A stretch of DNA of 9,630 bases, from assembly GCA_004028495.1 (NCBI GenBank), contig MTKS01000040.1:1-9630 (forward strand). Reading direction: 5' to 3'. The position numbers and the translations under genes are program-made. The notes under the pieces were generated by a model. The model did no database searches. It was not told the DNA's origin and saw only the letters and a list, made by a program, of their open reading frames with translations. Within the stretch, counting starts at the first letter, position 1; the number at the start of each line of letters is the position of its first letter. This stretch comes from Candidatus Electrothrix marina. Its GTDB lineage: Bacteria; Desulfobacterota; Desulfobulbia; Desulfobulbales; Desulfobulbaceae. This document shows positions 1 to 7,292 of this stretch, in pieces.

Positions 1-257
1 AAAGGCGGCGGGAAAGAAAAAATAAGGGGAAAAAGAAGCACCTGAACACCTGATTTGTGCGGATTCGCTTGCCTTGGTTTGTTTTTTTGTTGATTTTGAG
101 CAAAAAAAAAGAACGCTTTTTTTCCTGAAAAGATGTTCCGCAGTTGAGGAAGATTGCGCTTTTTGTTAGGGTGCGACAGAGATAATACCTTGTAGTTGTT
201 GTTCGCCTGTTCTGCTCGGCGGATAATTTTTTCAAAGAGATCGTGTGAGGAGGATGT
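1..257. other. Upstream region before purD-purE
   Basis: No gene is supported here. The first ~45 bases are purine-rich and encode lysine/arginine-rich tails in all three plus frames (for example a KAAGKKK tail with a stop at 23-25), so the end of a basic protein could enter from the left, but the frame cannot be chosen. Positions 70-125 are T- and A-rich. A GATAAT at 181-186 resembles a -10 box, but no convincing -35 box sits at 16-18 bp from it. A strong Shine-Dalgarno AGGAGG at 248-253 lies 4 nt before the purD-purE ATG. Confidence 0.4.
104..123. repeat. AT-rich inverted repeat (A7G / CT7)
   Basis: A run of A followed by G (104-111) is the exact complement of C followed by seven T (116-123), with an AACG loop. 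As RNA it folds into an 8-bp hairpin with a single G-C pair at the loop. It could end a transcript arriving from the left, since the T run also serves as a U tract, but the stem lacks the GC content of normal intrinsic terminators. It may be only a poly-A/poly-T coincidence. Confidence 0.25.
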
Positions 258-2036
258 ATGAAGGTTCTGGTCATTGGTTCCGGTGGCAGGGAACATGCCT
301 TGGTTTGGAAGTTGAGTCAGTCGGAAAAGGTACGATCCATCTGCTGTGCACCCGGAAACGCCGGAATAAAAAAAATGGCATCCTGCGTCAGGATCAGCTC
401 GAATGATGTCGAGGGGCTGCTTGAGTTTGCCAAAAAAGAGAATGTTGATCTGACTATAGTGGGGCCGGAAGATGCTCTGGCCGCCGGTATTGTTGATCGC
501 TTTGAAGAAAAAGGTCTGCGTATTTTCGGCCCGAGTACGGCTGCTGCCGAGTTGGAAAGCAGTAAGGTGTTCTGTAAAAATTTTCTCGAAAAATACAATA
601 TTCCCACTGCGGCATATAAGTCCTTTGATAAGCCCGGCGCCGCCAAAAAATATATTGAAAAGATAGGTGCGCCCTGTGTGGTCAAGGCTGCCGGGCTGGC
701 TGCCGGTAAAGGGGTTATTATCTGTCAGACCGAAGATGAGGCCAAGGAAACGGTTGATCAGATGCTGAAGGAAAACGCCTTCGGCGATGCAGGCAGCACT
801 GTGGTCATCGAAGAGTTCCTCACCGGAGAGGAGGCCTCCTTTATCGCCTTTGTCGACGGCGAAACCGTTTTACCCCTGCCTTCGTCCCAGGATCATAAGG
901 CTGTTTTTGAAGGCGATCGCGGACCCAATACCGGCGGTATGGGAGCCTATTCCCCGGCCCCGATTATGGATGAGGGCATGAGCATGCGGGTGATGAACGA
1001 GGTCATGCTGCCCACCGTGCGGGGGATGGCGGAAGAGGGTCGTCCTTTTAAGGGTATGCTGTACGCCGGAATGATGATTGACGGTGATCGGATTAATGTG
1101 CTGGAGTTTAACTGTCGTTTCGGAGATCCGGAATGCCAGCCCCTGCTCATGCGTCTGCAAACCGATTTGGTGGAGATTGTTGAAAAGGCCATTGACGGTA
1201 AGCTCAACGAGGTCGAGCTGGAGATTGATCCCCGACCCGCAGTCTGCGTCGTTATGGCCTCGGAAGGCTATCCGGGCAATTATATTACCGGCAAACCCGT
1301 CACCGGCCTTGTCAATGCTGCAAAACTGAGAGATGTCATGATTTTTCATGCCGGTACAGCCATTGAGAACCGCAGAACCGTGACCTCCGGCGGCAGAGTG
1401 TTCGGCGTCACCGCAATGGATACTTCGGTCAACAAGGCCATTGAGCGGGCCTATAAGGCGGTGGATAAGATCAGGTGGAAGGGTTGCTATTATCGGCGGG
1501 ATATCGGGCATCGGGCCGTTTCCCATCTGAAGAAAAATTGCGGCCCCCTAGTGGGTGTGGTCATGGGCTCGGATTCTGATCTGCCTGTTATGCGGGCGGC
1601 CACGGACTTTCTTGACTCGGTGGGCATTAAGAATGAGATCAGGATTTCTTCGGCACACCGTACGCCGGAGCAGGCTGCGGAATATGCCCGGACCGCTGCC
1701 CAGCGCGGCCTGAAGATTATTATTGCCGGGGCCGGGATGGCCGCTCATTTGGCCGGAGTGCTGGCTGCTCACACCACCCTGCCTGTGATCGGCGTGCCCA
1801 TTGACGCCTCTTCGCTGAACGGGCTGGATGCTCTGTTGTCCACTGTGCAGATGCCGCCGGGTATCCCTGTGGGAACTATGGGGATCGGCAAGGCAGGGGC
1901 CAAGAATGCAGCGGTCTTTGCAGCCCGGATTCTTGCCACCGGCAACCCGGAACTGACTGCGGCCCTTGAGCAGCACAGCCGGGATATGGCGGCCCAGGTG
2001 GAGGCTAAGAATCAGGCCCTGCTGGCCGAAGGCTAG
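258..2036 (+). CDS. PurD-PurE fusion: GAR synthetase / N5-CAIR mutase
   Basis: One 592-residue chain carries two steps of cytoplasmic de novo IMP synthesis. Residues 1-~424 are phosphoribosylamine-glycine ligase (PurD), which joins glycine to phosphoribosylamine using ATP. Visible motifs are GSGGREHAL (7-15), ATP-grasp segments [11 protein letters not shown] (143-153), [10 protein letters not shown] (185-194), [12 protein letters not shown] (224-235) and [12 protein letters not shown] (283-294), then the usual RRDIGHRA end (413-420). Residues ~430-592 are class I PurE, which moves the carboxyl group of N5-CAIR to C4. Its motifs are GSDSD (437-441), SAHRTP with the catalytic His467, [10 protein letters not shown] (491-500) and QMPPGIPV (531-538). 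Both halves are near full length and the linker is only about 6-8 residues with no internal start, so the fusion looks functional. PurD and PurE are not consecutive steps, so direct channelling is not implied. The start is the ATG 4 nt after AGGAGG; the second domain has no separate Shine-Dalgarno or start codon. Confidence 0.95.
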   Translation: MKVLVIGSGGREHALVWKLSQSEKVRSICCAPGNAGIKKMASCVRISSNDVEGLLEFAKKENVDLTIVGPEDALAAGIVDRFEEKGLRIFGPSTAAAELESSKVFCKNFLEKYNIPTAAYKSFDKPGAAKKYIEKIGAPCVVKAAGLAAGKGVIICQTEDEAKETVDQMLKENAFGDAGSTVVIEEFLTGEEASFIAFVDGETVLPLPSSQDHKAVFEGDRGPNTGGMGAYSPAPIMDEGMSMRVMNEVMLPTVRGMAEEGRPFKGMLYAGMMIDGDRINVLEFNCRFGDPECQPLLMRLQTDLVEIVEKAIDGKLNEVELEIDPRPAVCVVMASEGYPGNYITGKPVTGLVNAAKLRDVMIFHAGTAIENRRTVTSGGRVFGVTAMDTSVNKAIERAYKAVDKIRWKGCYYRRDIGHRAVSHLKKNCGPLVGVVMGSDSDLPVMRAATDFLDSVGIKNEIRISSAHRTPEQAAEYARTAAQRGLKIIIAGAGMAAHLAGVLAAHTTLPVIGVPIDASSLNGLDALLSTVQMPPGIPVGTMGIGKAGAKNAAVFAARILATGNPELTAALEQHSRDMAAQVEAKNQALLAEG

Positions 2037-2052
2037 CAGGGCGAAACAAGCC

Positions 2053-2705
2053 GTGCTCTGTTCCGCTTCAGATCCGGCTGCGCTGAACGAGGCTGCTCGG
2101 CTGCTTCGTCAAGGCGGCCTGATCGCCTTTCCCACAGAGACCTCTTACGGCCTCGGCGTTGATCCCTTCAATGTCGAGCCCTTGAGCGTTTATTCGCGGT
2201 AAAACAGCGTCAGCCGGACAAACCTGTCTTGGTTTTGGTTGCCGAGCAGGCCCAGGTAACCGAACTGGCGGCTGAGGTGCCTGTGATCTTACAAAAACTG
2301 ATGATCCGCTTCTGGCCCGGTCCGCTTACCTTGGTTTTTCCGGGACGGTCAACCCTGCCGCCCCTTCTCACCGGCGGTACCGGCAATATCGGTATTCGTC
2401 AATCTCCTCATCCCCTTGCTGCCGGCCTGCTCCGTGCATTCGGCGGGCCGATTACCGCGACCAGCGCCAATCGCTCCGGTGCTCCCCCTGCAATAACTGC
2501 TGCTGAAATTCAAGAAAGTTTGGGCGCAGAAATTGATCTGATCCTGGACGGCGGTACAACGCCCGGCGGTGCAGGCTCGACTTTGGTCGGTTGCGACCGG
2601 GAGCAGCAGCTCCATTGCCTGCGGGCAGGGCAGGTTCCTTTTGCGGATGTTTGCAAGGCTGCTTCGGTACCTTTTGTAATAAAAGGGAATAAAAGTTCAC
2701 TCTGA
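2053..2705 (+). pseudogene. Threonylcarbamoyl-AMP synthase (TsaC/Sua5/YrdC family), frameshifted
   Basis: This family makes L-threonylcarbamoyladenylate from threonine, bicarbonate and ATP, the first step of tRNA t6A modification. The coding region is split between two frames. The first frame gives [20 protein letters not shown] and then stops at 2200-2202. From 2178 the next frame reads [19 protein letters not shown] and runs to the stop at 2703-2705. Adding one G (GAGCC to GAGGCC at about 2178) restores an uninterrupted protein of about 217 residues. The hallmark K-x-R (KQR, 2202-2210) and S-x-N (SAN in TSANRSG) residues are both present, as is WPGPLTLV. The likely start is GTG 2053, aligned with normal family N-termini and preceded by AGCAGGG at 2035-2041, 16 nt after the purD-purE stop. 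The break is not in a homopolymer or an obvious slippery site. It is either a recent inactivating deletion or a sequencing/assembly error; the intact remainder favours one of these over old decay. Confidence 0.85.
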
Positions 2706-2721
2706 CACTTTTTTTTCCCGA

Positions 2722-2763
2722 ATAATACCTCTCCCGTCTTGACATGAGCCGGGCAGGTATTAT
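2722..2763. repeat. Long inverted repeat upstream of lemA
   Basis: ATAATACCT (2722-2730) pairs perfectly with AGGTATTAT (2755-2763), and CCCG (2733-2736) with CGGG (2750-2753), leaving a small bulge and a 13-nt loop. The plus strand has a T8 run before the stem (2709-2716) and no T run after it, so it is not a standard terminator in either direction. The loop contains an exact TTGACA (2739-2744), a possible -35 box for the lemA operon. The best -10 choices are poor: TATCTC at 16 bp, or TATTAT at only 13 bp. It may be an operator-like palindrome or a factor-dependent termination site. Confidence 0.5.
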
Positions 2764-2836
2764 CTCTCTAAGAGGATATTTTTAATATACATTGCACATT
2801 TTCACATCTCACCTGTCCTATCGGGAGGATTATTTC

Positions 2837-3421
2837 ATGCGGCATTTTGTTCTTTTTCTGGCTGTTGCCTTGCTTGCGCCCGCCTTCACCGGCTGCGGCT
2901 ACAATACCATTCAAAAAAATGACGAGTCGGTCATCGCGGCCTGGGGTGATGTTGAGGCTTCCTATCAGCGCCGGGCCGACCTGATTCCTAATCTGGTGGC
3001 AACCGTTAAGGGGTATGCGGCCCACGAGAAGGATACCCTGACTGCGGTAACCGAGGCGCGAGCCAAGGTAGGTCAGTTAAATCTGGGCAGCGATACCCTG
3101 AATAATCCAGAGGCGATGGCTAATTTTCAGGCGGCCCAAGGCAGTATGACCTCGGCACTTTCCAAGCTCATGGTCGTGGTGGAAAAATATCCCGACCTCA
3201 AGGCCAACCAAAACTTTCGCGATCTCCAGCACCAGTTGGAGGGCACCGAAAATCGCATCAACGTGGCTCGGGTTCGCTACAACGATTCAGTACGGATTTT
3301 CAATACCTCCATCCGCACCTTTCCAAACAATCTGACCAACAACTTTCTCTTGAATCTGCCCAGACGGGAGCCGTTCAAGGCCGAGGAAGGAGCGCAAAAA
3401 GCACCGACTGTTACATTTTAA
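2837..3421 (+). CDS. lemA: LemA family lipoprotein
   Basis: A LemA-family protein of 194 residues; molecular function is not established for the family. The N-terminus is a short hydrophobic signal (MRHFVLFLAVALLAPAFTGC) with Cys20 in a lipobox-like FTGC, so it is probably lipidated and envelope-anchored. The mature part starts with the family hallmark GYNTIQKNDESVIAAWGDVE (21-40), followed by YQRRADLIPNLV, VKGYAAHE and TEARAKV. The second half has YPDLKANQNFRDLQHQLEG and ENRINVARVRYND and ends with the usual short KAPTVTF tail. Much of it should be helical. ATG 2837 is chosen because GGGAGG (2823-2828) sits 8 nt upstream and the signal peptide begins there; a TTG at 2792 in the same frame would add a non-signal-like extension. 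It is first in an operon with two TPM-domain genes (22-nt and 3-nt gaps), a common LemA neighbourhood. Confidence 0.93.
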   Translation: MRHFVLFLAVALLAPAFTGCGYNTIQKNDESVIAAWGDVEASYQRRADLIPNLVATVKGYAAHEKDTLTAVTEARAKVGQLNLGSDTLNNPEAMANFQAAQGSMTSALSKLMVVVEKYPDLKANQNFRDLQHQLEGTENRINVARVRYNDSVRIFNTSIRTFPNNLTNNFLLNLPRREPFKAEEGAQKAPTVTF

Positions 3422-3443
3422 CCCCCTTCTAACGGAGATTATT

Positions 3444-4352
3444 GTGCAACTGTTCAGCACTCCGCGTCGTGCCCCAACCAACCCGCCTTTATCAGGGGCG
3501 GCAATGCAGGCTTGGGGTATCTCACTATTAGCTCTGTTCCTCATGACCCTGCCTGTTCTCCCTGTCTCGGCTCGGACGATTCCGGCATTCAAGGGCTATG
3601 TCAACGACTATGCCGATATGATCAGCGGACCTGTCGAGGCGAAGCTGGAGCAGATCCTGAAATCCTTTGAACACACCGATTCAACGCAGGTCGCGGTGCT
3701 CACTGTTGATTCTCTGGAAGGCGACCCTCTGGAAGATTTCAGTATCCGGGTGGCGGAGAAATGGGGCATCGGCCAGAAGGGTAAAGATAATGGGGTGCTG
3801 CTGCTGGTGGCCAAGAAAGAGCGGCGAGCGCGGCTGGAAGTTGGTTATGGCCTGGAAGGGGTGCTGACCGATCTGCTCGCCGGGAGAATTATTGATGATG
3901 TCATCACCCCCCGTTTTAAATCCGGTCAATTTGACCAGGGGTTTGAGTCCGGGGTGGCGGCTGTGATACAAGCGACCCGAGGAGAATTCAAGCCTGCGCA
4001 AAGGTCATCTCGACGTGGTGGTCGGAGTGAATCGTCGCCGTTGTTTTCGTATCTTCTCTTCGGCGGTTTTTTCATTTCTTTTCTGGGACAGTTCTCCCGC
4101 AAAGTAGGGATAGTTGCCGGGGCAATTACTCTGCCCGTCGCAGTGTTGCTAGCCTCATCCCCGGGCTGGCTGATTTTGCTTTTCTTGATCCCGGTCGGGG
4201 CCCTTGCCGGCCTGCTGCTGTCGATTATCTCGCCCATTTTTCTTAGTGGCAGCGGGAGCAGCGGCGGAAGTAGCAGTGGCGGTGGATTTGGAGGTTTCAG
4301 CGGCGGCGGTGGCGGCAGCTTTGGCGGCGGTGGTGCTTCAGGAGGTTGGTAA
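3444..4352 (+). CDS. TPM-domain protein (YgcG-type) with Gly-rich tail
   Basis: A 302-residue envelope protein. A long N-region is followed by a hydrophobic signal (about 24-40) and a likely cleavage site after VSA (residue 43). Residues ~49-178 form a TPM domain (TPM_phosphatase family): GYVNDYADMIS, TQVAVLTVDSLEGDPLEDFS, WGIGQKGKDNGVLLLVAKKERRARLEVGYGLEG and RFKSGQFDQGF are its usual blocks. Relatives have been linked to phosphatase activity or photosystem repair in plants, but the role of the bacterial versions is not settled. Two or three membrane segments follow (about 199-217, 221-238, 241-265), then a Gly/Ser-rich tail ending GGGGASGGW, which is typical of YgcG proteins. Start: GTG 3444 has GGAG at 3433-3436 seven nt upstream. 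ATG 3504 (residue 21) would give a more compact signal peptide but has no clear ribosome site. The gene lies between lemA and a second TPM gene in one transcript. Confidence 0.9.
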   Translation: MQLFSTPRRAPTNPPLSGAAMQAWGISLLALFLMTLPVLPVSARTIPAFKGYVNDYADMISGPVEAKLEQILKSFEHTDSTQVAVLTVDSLEGDPLEDFSIRVAEKWGIGQKGKDNGVLLLVAKKERRARLEVGYGLEGVLTDLLAGRIIDDVITPRFKSGQFDQGFESGVAAVIQATRGEFKPAQRSSRRGGRSESSPLFSYLLFGGFFISFLGQFSRKVGIVAGAITLPVAVLLASSPGWLILLFLIPVGALAGLLLSIISPIFLSGSGSSGGSSSGGGFGGFSGGGGGSFGGGGASGGW

Positions 4353-4355
4353 CGT

Positions 4356-4985
4356 ATGAAATCGGAAACATTTTTTTCAGCAGCAGAGAATGAGGAAATC
4401 ACCCGAACCATCCAGGAGGTGGAATTGCAAACCTCCGGCGAGGTGGCGGTGATGGTGGTTGAGCAAAGCGATTCCTACCCGGAGAGCCGTATTCTGGCCG
4501 GGGTGATTATAGGCTGTTTACTGGCCCTTGGCGTAACGGATTTCCTGCTAGATGATTCGCTGTGGGGATTCCTGCCGCTGGCCGCAACGTTTTCCTTGCT
4601 GATCGCTCGGTTGGCAGACTATCTGCCGCCGGTAAAAAGATTTTTCGTCCCCGCTGCCAGACTCGAAGAAATGGTTCGCGAGCAGGCCGTGCAGGGATTT
4701 TTTCAACAAGGACTGTACAAGACCAGAGAGGCCACAGGGGTGTTGTTTTTCATCTCCCTGTTCGAGCGCCGGGTCTGGGTACTTGCCGATCAAGGCATCA
4801 ACGAAAAAATCTCACAGGAAAGCCTGCAGGCCTATGCCGCCGACATCGCCAAGGGAATCAAGGATGGTCGAGCCGCCGAGGCACTCTGCCAGGAGATCCG
4901 CCGCGCAGGCACGGTGTTGGCAGAACATTTCCCGGTACGCGACGATGACATCAACGAGCTGCCCGATCAGGTAATGCACGGCTGA
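4356..4985 (+). CDS. TPM-domain membrane protein with internal TM hairpin
   Basis: A 209-residue protein without a signal peptide, starting 3 nt after the previous stop. Its Shine-Dalgarno AGGAGG (4340-4345) lies inside the GGW codons at the end of the upstream gene, pointing to coupled translation. Residues ~8-38 (ENEEITRTIQEVELQTSGEVAVMVVE) match the first strand and helix of a TPM domain. Two membrane segments (about 45-63 and 70-90) and a charged linker follow; the TPM fold then resumes with YKTREATGVLFFISLFERRVWVLADQGINEKI (121-152) and a helical end. This split form, with a membrane hairpin inserted in the domain, is known among proteins that accompany LemA/YgcG. Biochemical function is unknown. 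It probably acts at the inner membrane with its two operon neighbours. Confidence 0.85.
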   Translation: MKSETFFSAAENEEITRTIQEVELQTSGEVAVMVVEQSDSYPESRILAGVIIGCLLALGVTDFLLDDSLWGFLPLAATFSLLIARLADYLPPVKRFFVPAARLEEMVREQAVQGFFQQGLYKTREATGVLFFISLFERRVWVLADQGINEKISQESLQAYAADIAKGIKDGRAAEALCQEIRRAGTVLAEHFPVRDDDINELPDQVMHG

Positions 4986-5007
4986 CAGCTATGTTCTCTT
5001 CCATCCT

Positions 5008-5044
5008 ATCAGTCGGTTTGAGTGGAAGAAGGGGTAACCGCTGC
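5008..5044. repeat. 37-bp direct repeat, upstream copy (family-gene tail remnant)
   Basis: This stretch matches 6591-6627 at 31 of 37 positions without gaps; five of the six differences are transitions. Read in the matching frame it encodes ISRFEWKKG and then TAA, against ISRFGWEKA and TAG at the end of the downstream AAA-ATPase-like gene. The match continues for seven bases (CCGCTGC) past the stop codon. It appears to be the leftover 3' end of another gene of the same family, or the left border of an inserted gene unit. Similarity ends abruptly on the left at about 5008. Confidence 0.8.
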
Positions 5045-5075
5045 ATATTATCTGAAATAAATTGATACTGTATTT

Positions 5076-6620
5076 ATGAAAAAACTCCCCATAGGCATTC
5101 AGACCTTTGCCGATATCAGAACCGATACATACTGCTATGTTGATAAAACACCGCTGATTGCCCGGCTGGTGGAACAGGGGCGCTTTTATTTTCTTTCTCG
5201 ACCTCGTCGTTTCGGTAAGAGCCTGCTGCTTGACACCCTTGCCCAGGCCTTTTCCGGGAACAAGGAGCTGTTTCAGGGGCTGTATCTGGAGAATAACTGG
5301 GATTGGAAGGTAACGCATCCGGTCATTACAATTGATTTTGCCCAAGGCATATTGACCTCCCGGCAGCAGCTGAACACCATTATTGAAGATATTATTCAGC
5401 AACATGCAACCGCTGCAGAGATTGTCCTTGCGCCCCATGATGAGGTGCAGTTGCTTTTTGCCCAGCTTATCCGGGAATTGCACCAAAAAACAGGGCAACA
5501 GGTCGTGGTTCTGGTGGATGAATATGACAAGCCTATTCTCGATAATATCACAGATAGGGACAAGGCCGCTGAACTTCGGGAGGGCTTGCGGAATATCTAC
5601 TCCGTGCTCAAGGCCCAGGGAGCGCACCTTCATTTTGTTATGCTCACCGGGGTTTCCAAGTTCTCCAAGGTTTCGCTTTTTTCCGGGCTGAATAATCTCG
5701 AAGATATTACGCTGGATTCTCGTTTCGGCAGCCTTTGCGGCTACACCCAGAAGGAGTTGGAAACCGGTTTTGCTGAGTATTTGGAAGGGGTTGATCTGCG
5801 TCAGGTGAAAAAATGGTATAACGGTTATAATTTCTTGGGCGAACCGGTCTACAACCCCTTTGATATTCTGCTCTATTTTCGTAACAGGGAATTCAGGCCG
5901 TACTGGTTCGAGACCGGTACCCCGTCTTTTCTTATCCGCATGCTTATGGAGAGAAAGCTGTTCATTCCGGAGCTGGAGAATCTCACAGCGGATGAGGAGT
6001 TACTCAGCAGCTTTGATGTGGATTATATTGCAGCGGAGTCGTTACTTTTTCAGACCGGCTATCTGACTATCACAGGCAAGGAGCAGCTGTTTGACGAGGA
6101 ATATGTCTATCATCTCGGTTTTCCCAACCATGAGGTGCGCAAGAGCCTGACCGGCTCGATTCTCCACTGGTATACCCATGAACTCAGTCCGCTGAAAAAT
6201 AATCAGGTTTCGCTGTTCAAGGCACTGCGTGACAATAATTTTGCCGGGATGGAAAAGATATTCCATGCCTTTTTCGCCTCGATACCTCATGACTGGTACC
6301 GAAAAAACGAGCTTGCCGGCTATGAGGGCTATTATTGCTCGGTGGTGTACTGCTATTTTGCCGCCTTGGGGCTGGATGTGCAGCCGGAGGATGTCACCAA
6401 TCATGGCCGTATCGACCTGACAGTGCGTTTTGAGAAGCGGGTCTATATCGTAGAGTTCAAGGTCAATGAATTGACCAAACCCGGTTGCGCTCTTGAGCAG
6501 ATCAAGAGGAAGAAATATGCGGAGAAATATCAGGGGCAGGGGAAGGAGATCTGGTTGATCGGTGTTGAGTTCAGCAGGACGGAGCGGAATATCAGTCGGT
6601 TTGGGTGGGAGAAAGCATAG
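5076..6620 (+). CDS. AAA-ATPase-like / PD-(D/E)XK nuclease superfamily protein
   Basis: A 514-residue protein of the family that joins an AAA-ATPase-like domain (PF09820 type) to a C-terminal PDDEXK_9 domain (PF08011 type). The start LPIGIQTFADIRTDTYCYVD (4-23) is diagnostic. A Walker A-like loop SRPRRFGKSL (41-50), Walker B VVVLVDEYDKP (143-153) and a LTGVSKFS segment (190-197) follow. Later come KWYNGY (246-251) and VYNPFDIL (258-265). The nuclease-like core is GRIDL (Asp447) and VYIVEFKV (Glu460, Lys462), followed by the QIKRKKYAEKY helix (475-485). Catalytic residues look intact. Family function is unproven; such genes are multi-copy in several phyla and may be nucleases tied to mobile elements or defence. 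ATG 5076 opens the conserved N-terminus, but no Shine-Dalgarno is visible in its AT-rich leader, unlike neighbouring genes. A 37-bp repeat of its own tail lies just upstream. Confidence 0.92.
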   Translation: MKKLPIGIQTFADIRTDTYCYVDKTPLIARLVEQGRFYFLSRPRRFGKSLLLDTLAQAFSGNKELFQGLYLENNWDWKVTHPVITIDFAQGILTSRQQLNTIIEDIIQQHATAAEIVLAPHDEVQLLFAQLIRELHQKTGQQVVVLVDEYDKPILDNITDRDKAAELREGLRNIYSVLKAQGAHLHFVMLTGVSKFSKVSLFSGLNNLEDITLDSRFGSLCGYTQKELETGFAEYLEGVDLRQVKKWYNGYNFLGEPVYNPFDILLYFRNREFRPYWFETGTPSFLIRMLMERKLFIPELENLTADEELLSSFDVDYIAAESLLFQTGYLTITGKEQLFDEEYVYHLGFPNHEVRKSLTGSILHWYTHELSPLKNNQVSLFKALRDNNFAGMEKIFHAFFASIPHDWYRKNELAGYEGYYCSVVYCYFAALGLDVQPEDVTNHGRIDLTVRFEKRVYIVEFKVNELTKPGCALEQIKRKKYAEKYQGQGKEIWLIGVEFSRTERNISRFGWEKA

Positions 6621-6627
6621 CCGCTGC
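6591..6627. repeat. 37-bp direct repeat, downstream copy
   Basis: This is the partner of 5008-5044. It covers the last ten codons of the AAA-ATPase-like gene including TAG, plus CCGCTGC. The two copies bracket one complete gene with its leader, and their equivalent points are 1583 bp apart. Confidence 0.8.
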
Positions 6628-6659
6628 GCGCCGGCTTGGGATGAAAAAGAGGGAATGTT

Positions 6660-7268
6660 ATGTCATTCAGCAGCTTTAAAAGTGTTTCAGAGGTACAGGC
6701 GCTGTACAAAATAAAATACGAGGAAGGGTTGTTTCTTTCAGGGGCGGAACAAATGCCTCCGCTAGGTTTTTTGGAAGATTTTGAATTCAGCAAAAAAAAT
6801 ATAGATATCTTTACGTCCGAGTCTTCCCGGAGTGAGATCATCATATCACCCTTGTTGCGGGAGATGTATAAGAAGCATTGCGAGAAATACTCTTTTTGGA
6901 TTCAGAAGGGCATTTCCTTTGATGAGGTGTTGACCGGCACACCGGATTATATGTTTTCAAAAAAATCTCCCTTGGGAAAGACCGTCCTCGAAGTTCCGTT
7001 GGTTATTATTGTTGAAGCGAAAAAGAATGATTTTGAGCAGGGCTGGGGCCAGTGTCTGGCGGAGCTGGTTGCAGCCCAGAAAATCAATGAGGATACGGAA
7101 CGGCCTGTGTACGGAGTGGTGACCGACGGCAATCTCTGGCAGTTCGGGCGGTTGAGAAGGGATGTGTTTACGAGAAATACAGAGAATTTCACGGTTGATC
7201 ATCTTGCTCGGCTGTACGGCGCATTGGAGTTTTTAGCCGGTTTGGTGGAACAGGATGAGGTGAATTGA
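6660..7268 (+). CDS. Small PD-(D/E)XK nuclease-like protein, unnamed family
   Basis: A 202-residue soluble protein that I do not recognise as a named gene. The order of residues fits a restriction-endonuclease-like fold: Glu59 in SEIIISPLLREMY, Asp96 in GTPDYMFS, Glu119 and Lys121 in VPLVIIVEAKKNDFEQGWGQ, then Gln131 in a helix (QCLAELVAAQKI). The later segment YGVVTDGNLWQFGRL (151-165) resembles the end of the core in type I restriction HsdR N-terminal-like proteins. Nuclease activity is an inference; no helicase or methyltransferase is present nearby. The start ATG follows GAGGGAA (6649-6655) by 4 nt. It lies 39 nt after the AAA-ATPase-like gene and 24 nt before another protein of similar plan, so the three may be co-transcribed. 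Confidence 0.75.
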   Translation: MSFSSFKSVSEVQALYKIKYEEGLFLSGAEQMPPLGFLEDFEFSKKNIDIFTSESSRSEIIISPLLREMYKKHCEKYSFWIQKGISFDEVLTGTPDYMFSKKSPLGKTVLEVPLVIIVEAKKNDFEQGWGQCLAELVAAQKINEDTERPVYGVVTDGNLWQFGRLRRDVFTRNTENFTVDHLARLYGALEFLAGLVEQDEVN

Positions 7269-7292
7269 CAGGATGAACCGCAGGGAGTCGGG

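Noticed and set aside
870..1526. Long minus-strand open frame opposite purD
   Set aside because: It lies wholly inside the PurD coding region, shows no recognisable family, and is a product of codon bias on the plus strand.
2722..2763. Inverted repeat as an intrinsic terminator
   Set aside because: The T run precedes the stem on the plus strand and would be an A run on the minus strand, so neither orientation gives a stem followed by U residues.
4256..4352. Repetitive GGC/GGT-rich tract as a DNA repeat element
   Set aside because: It is simply the codons of the Gly/Ser-rich tail, typical of YgcG-type proteins.
3926..4411. Minus-strand proline-rich open frame
   Set aside because: The proline run is the reverse complement of the Gly-rich tail of the TPM protein; there is no independent evidence for a gene.
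4989..5633. Minus-strand open frame of 214 codons opposite the AAA-ATPase-like gene
   Set aside because: It overlaps the strongly conserved N-terminal half of a recognised family on the plus strand and has no family features.
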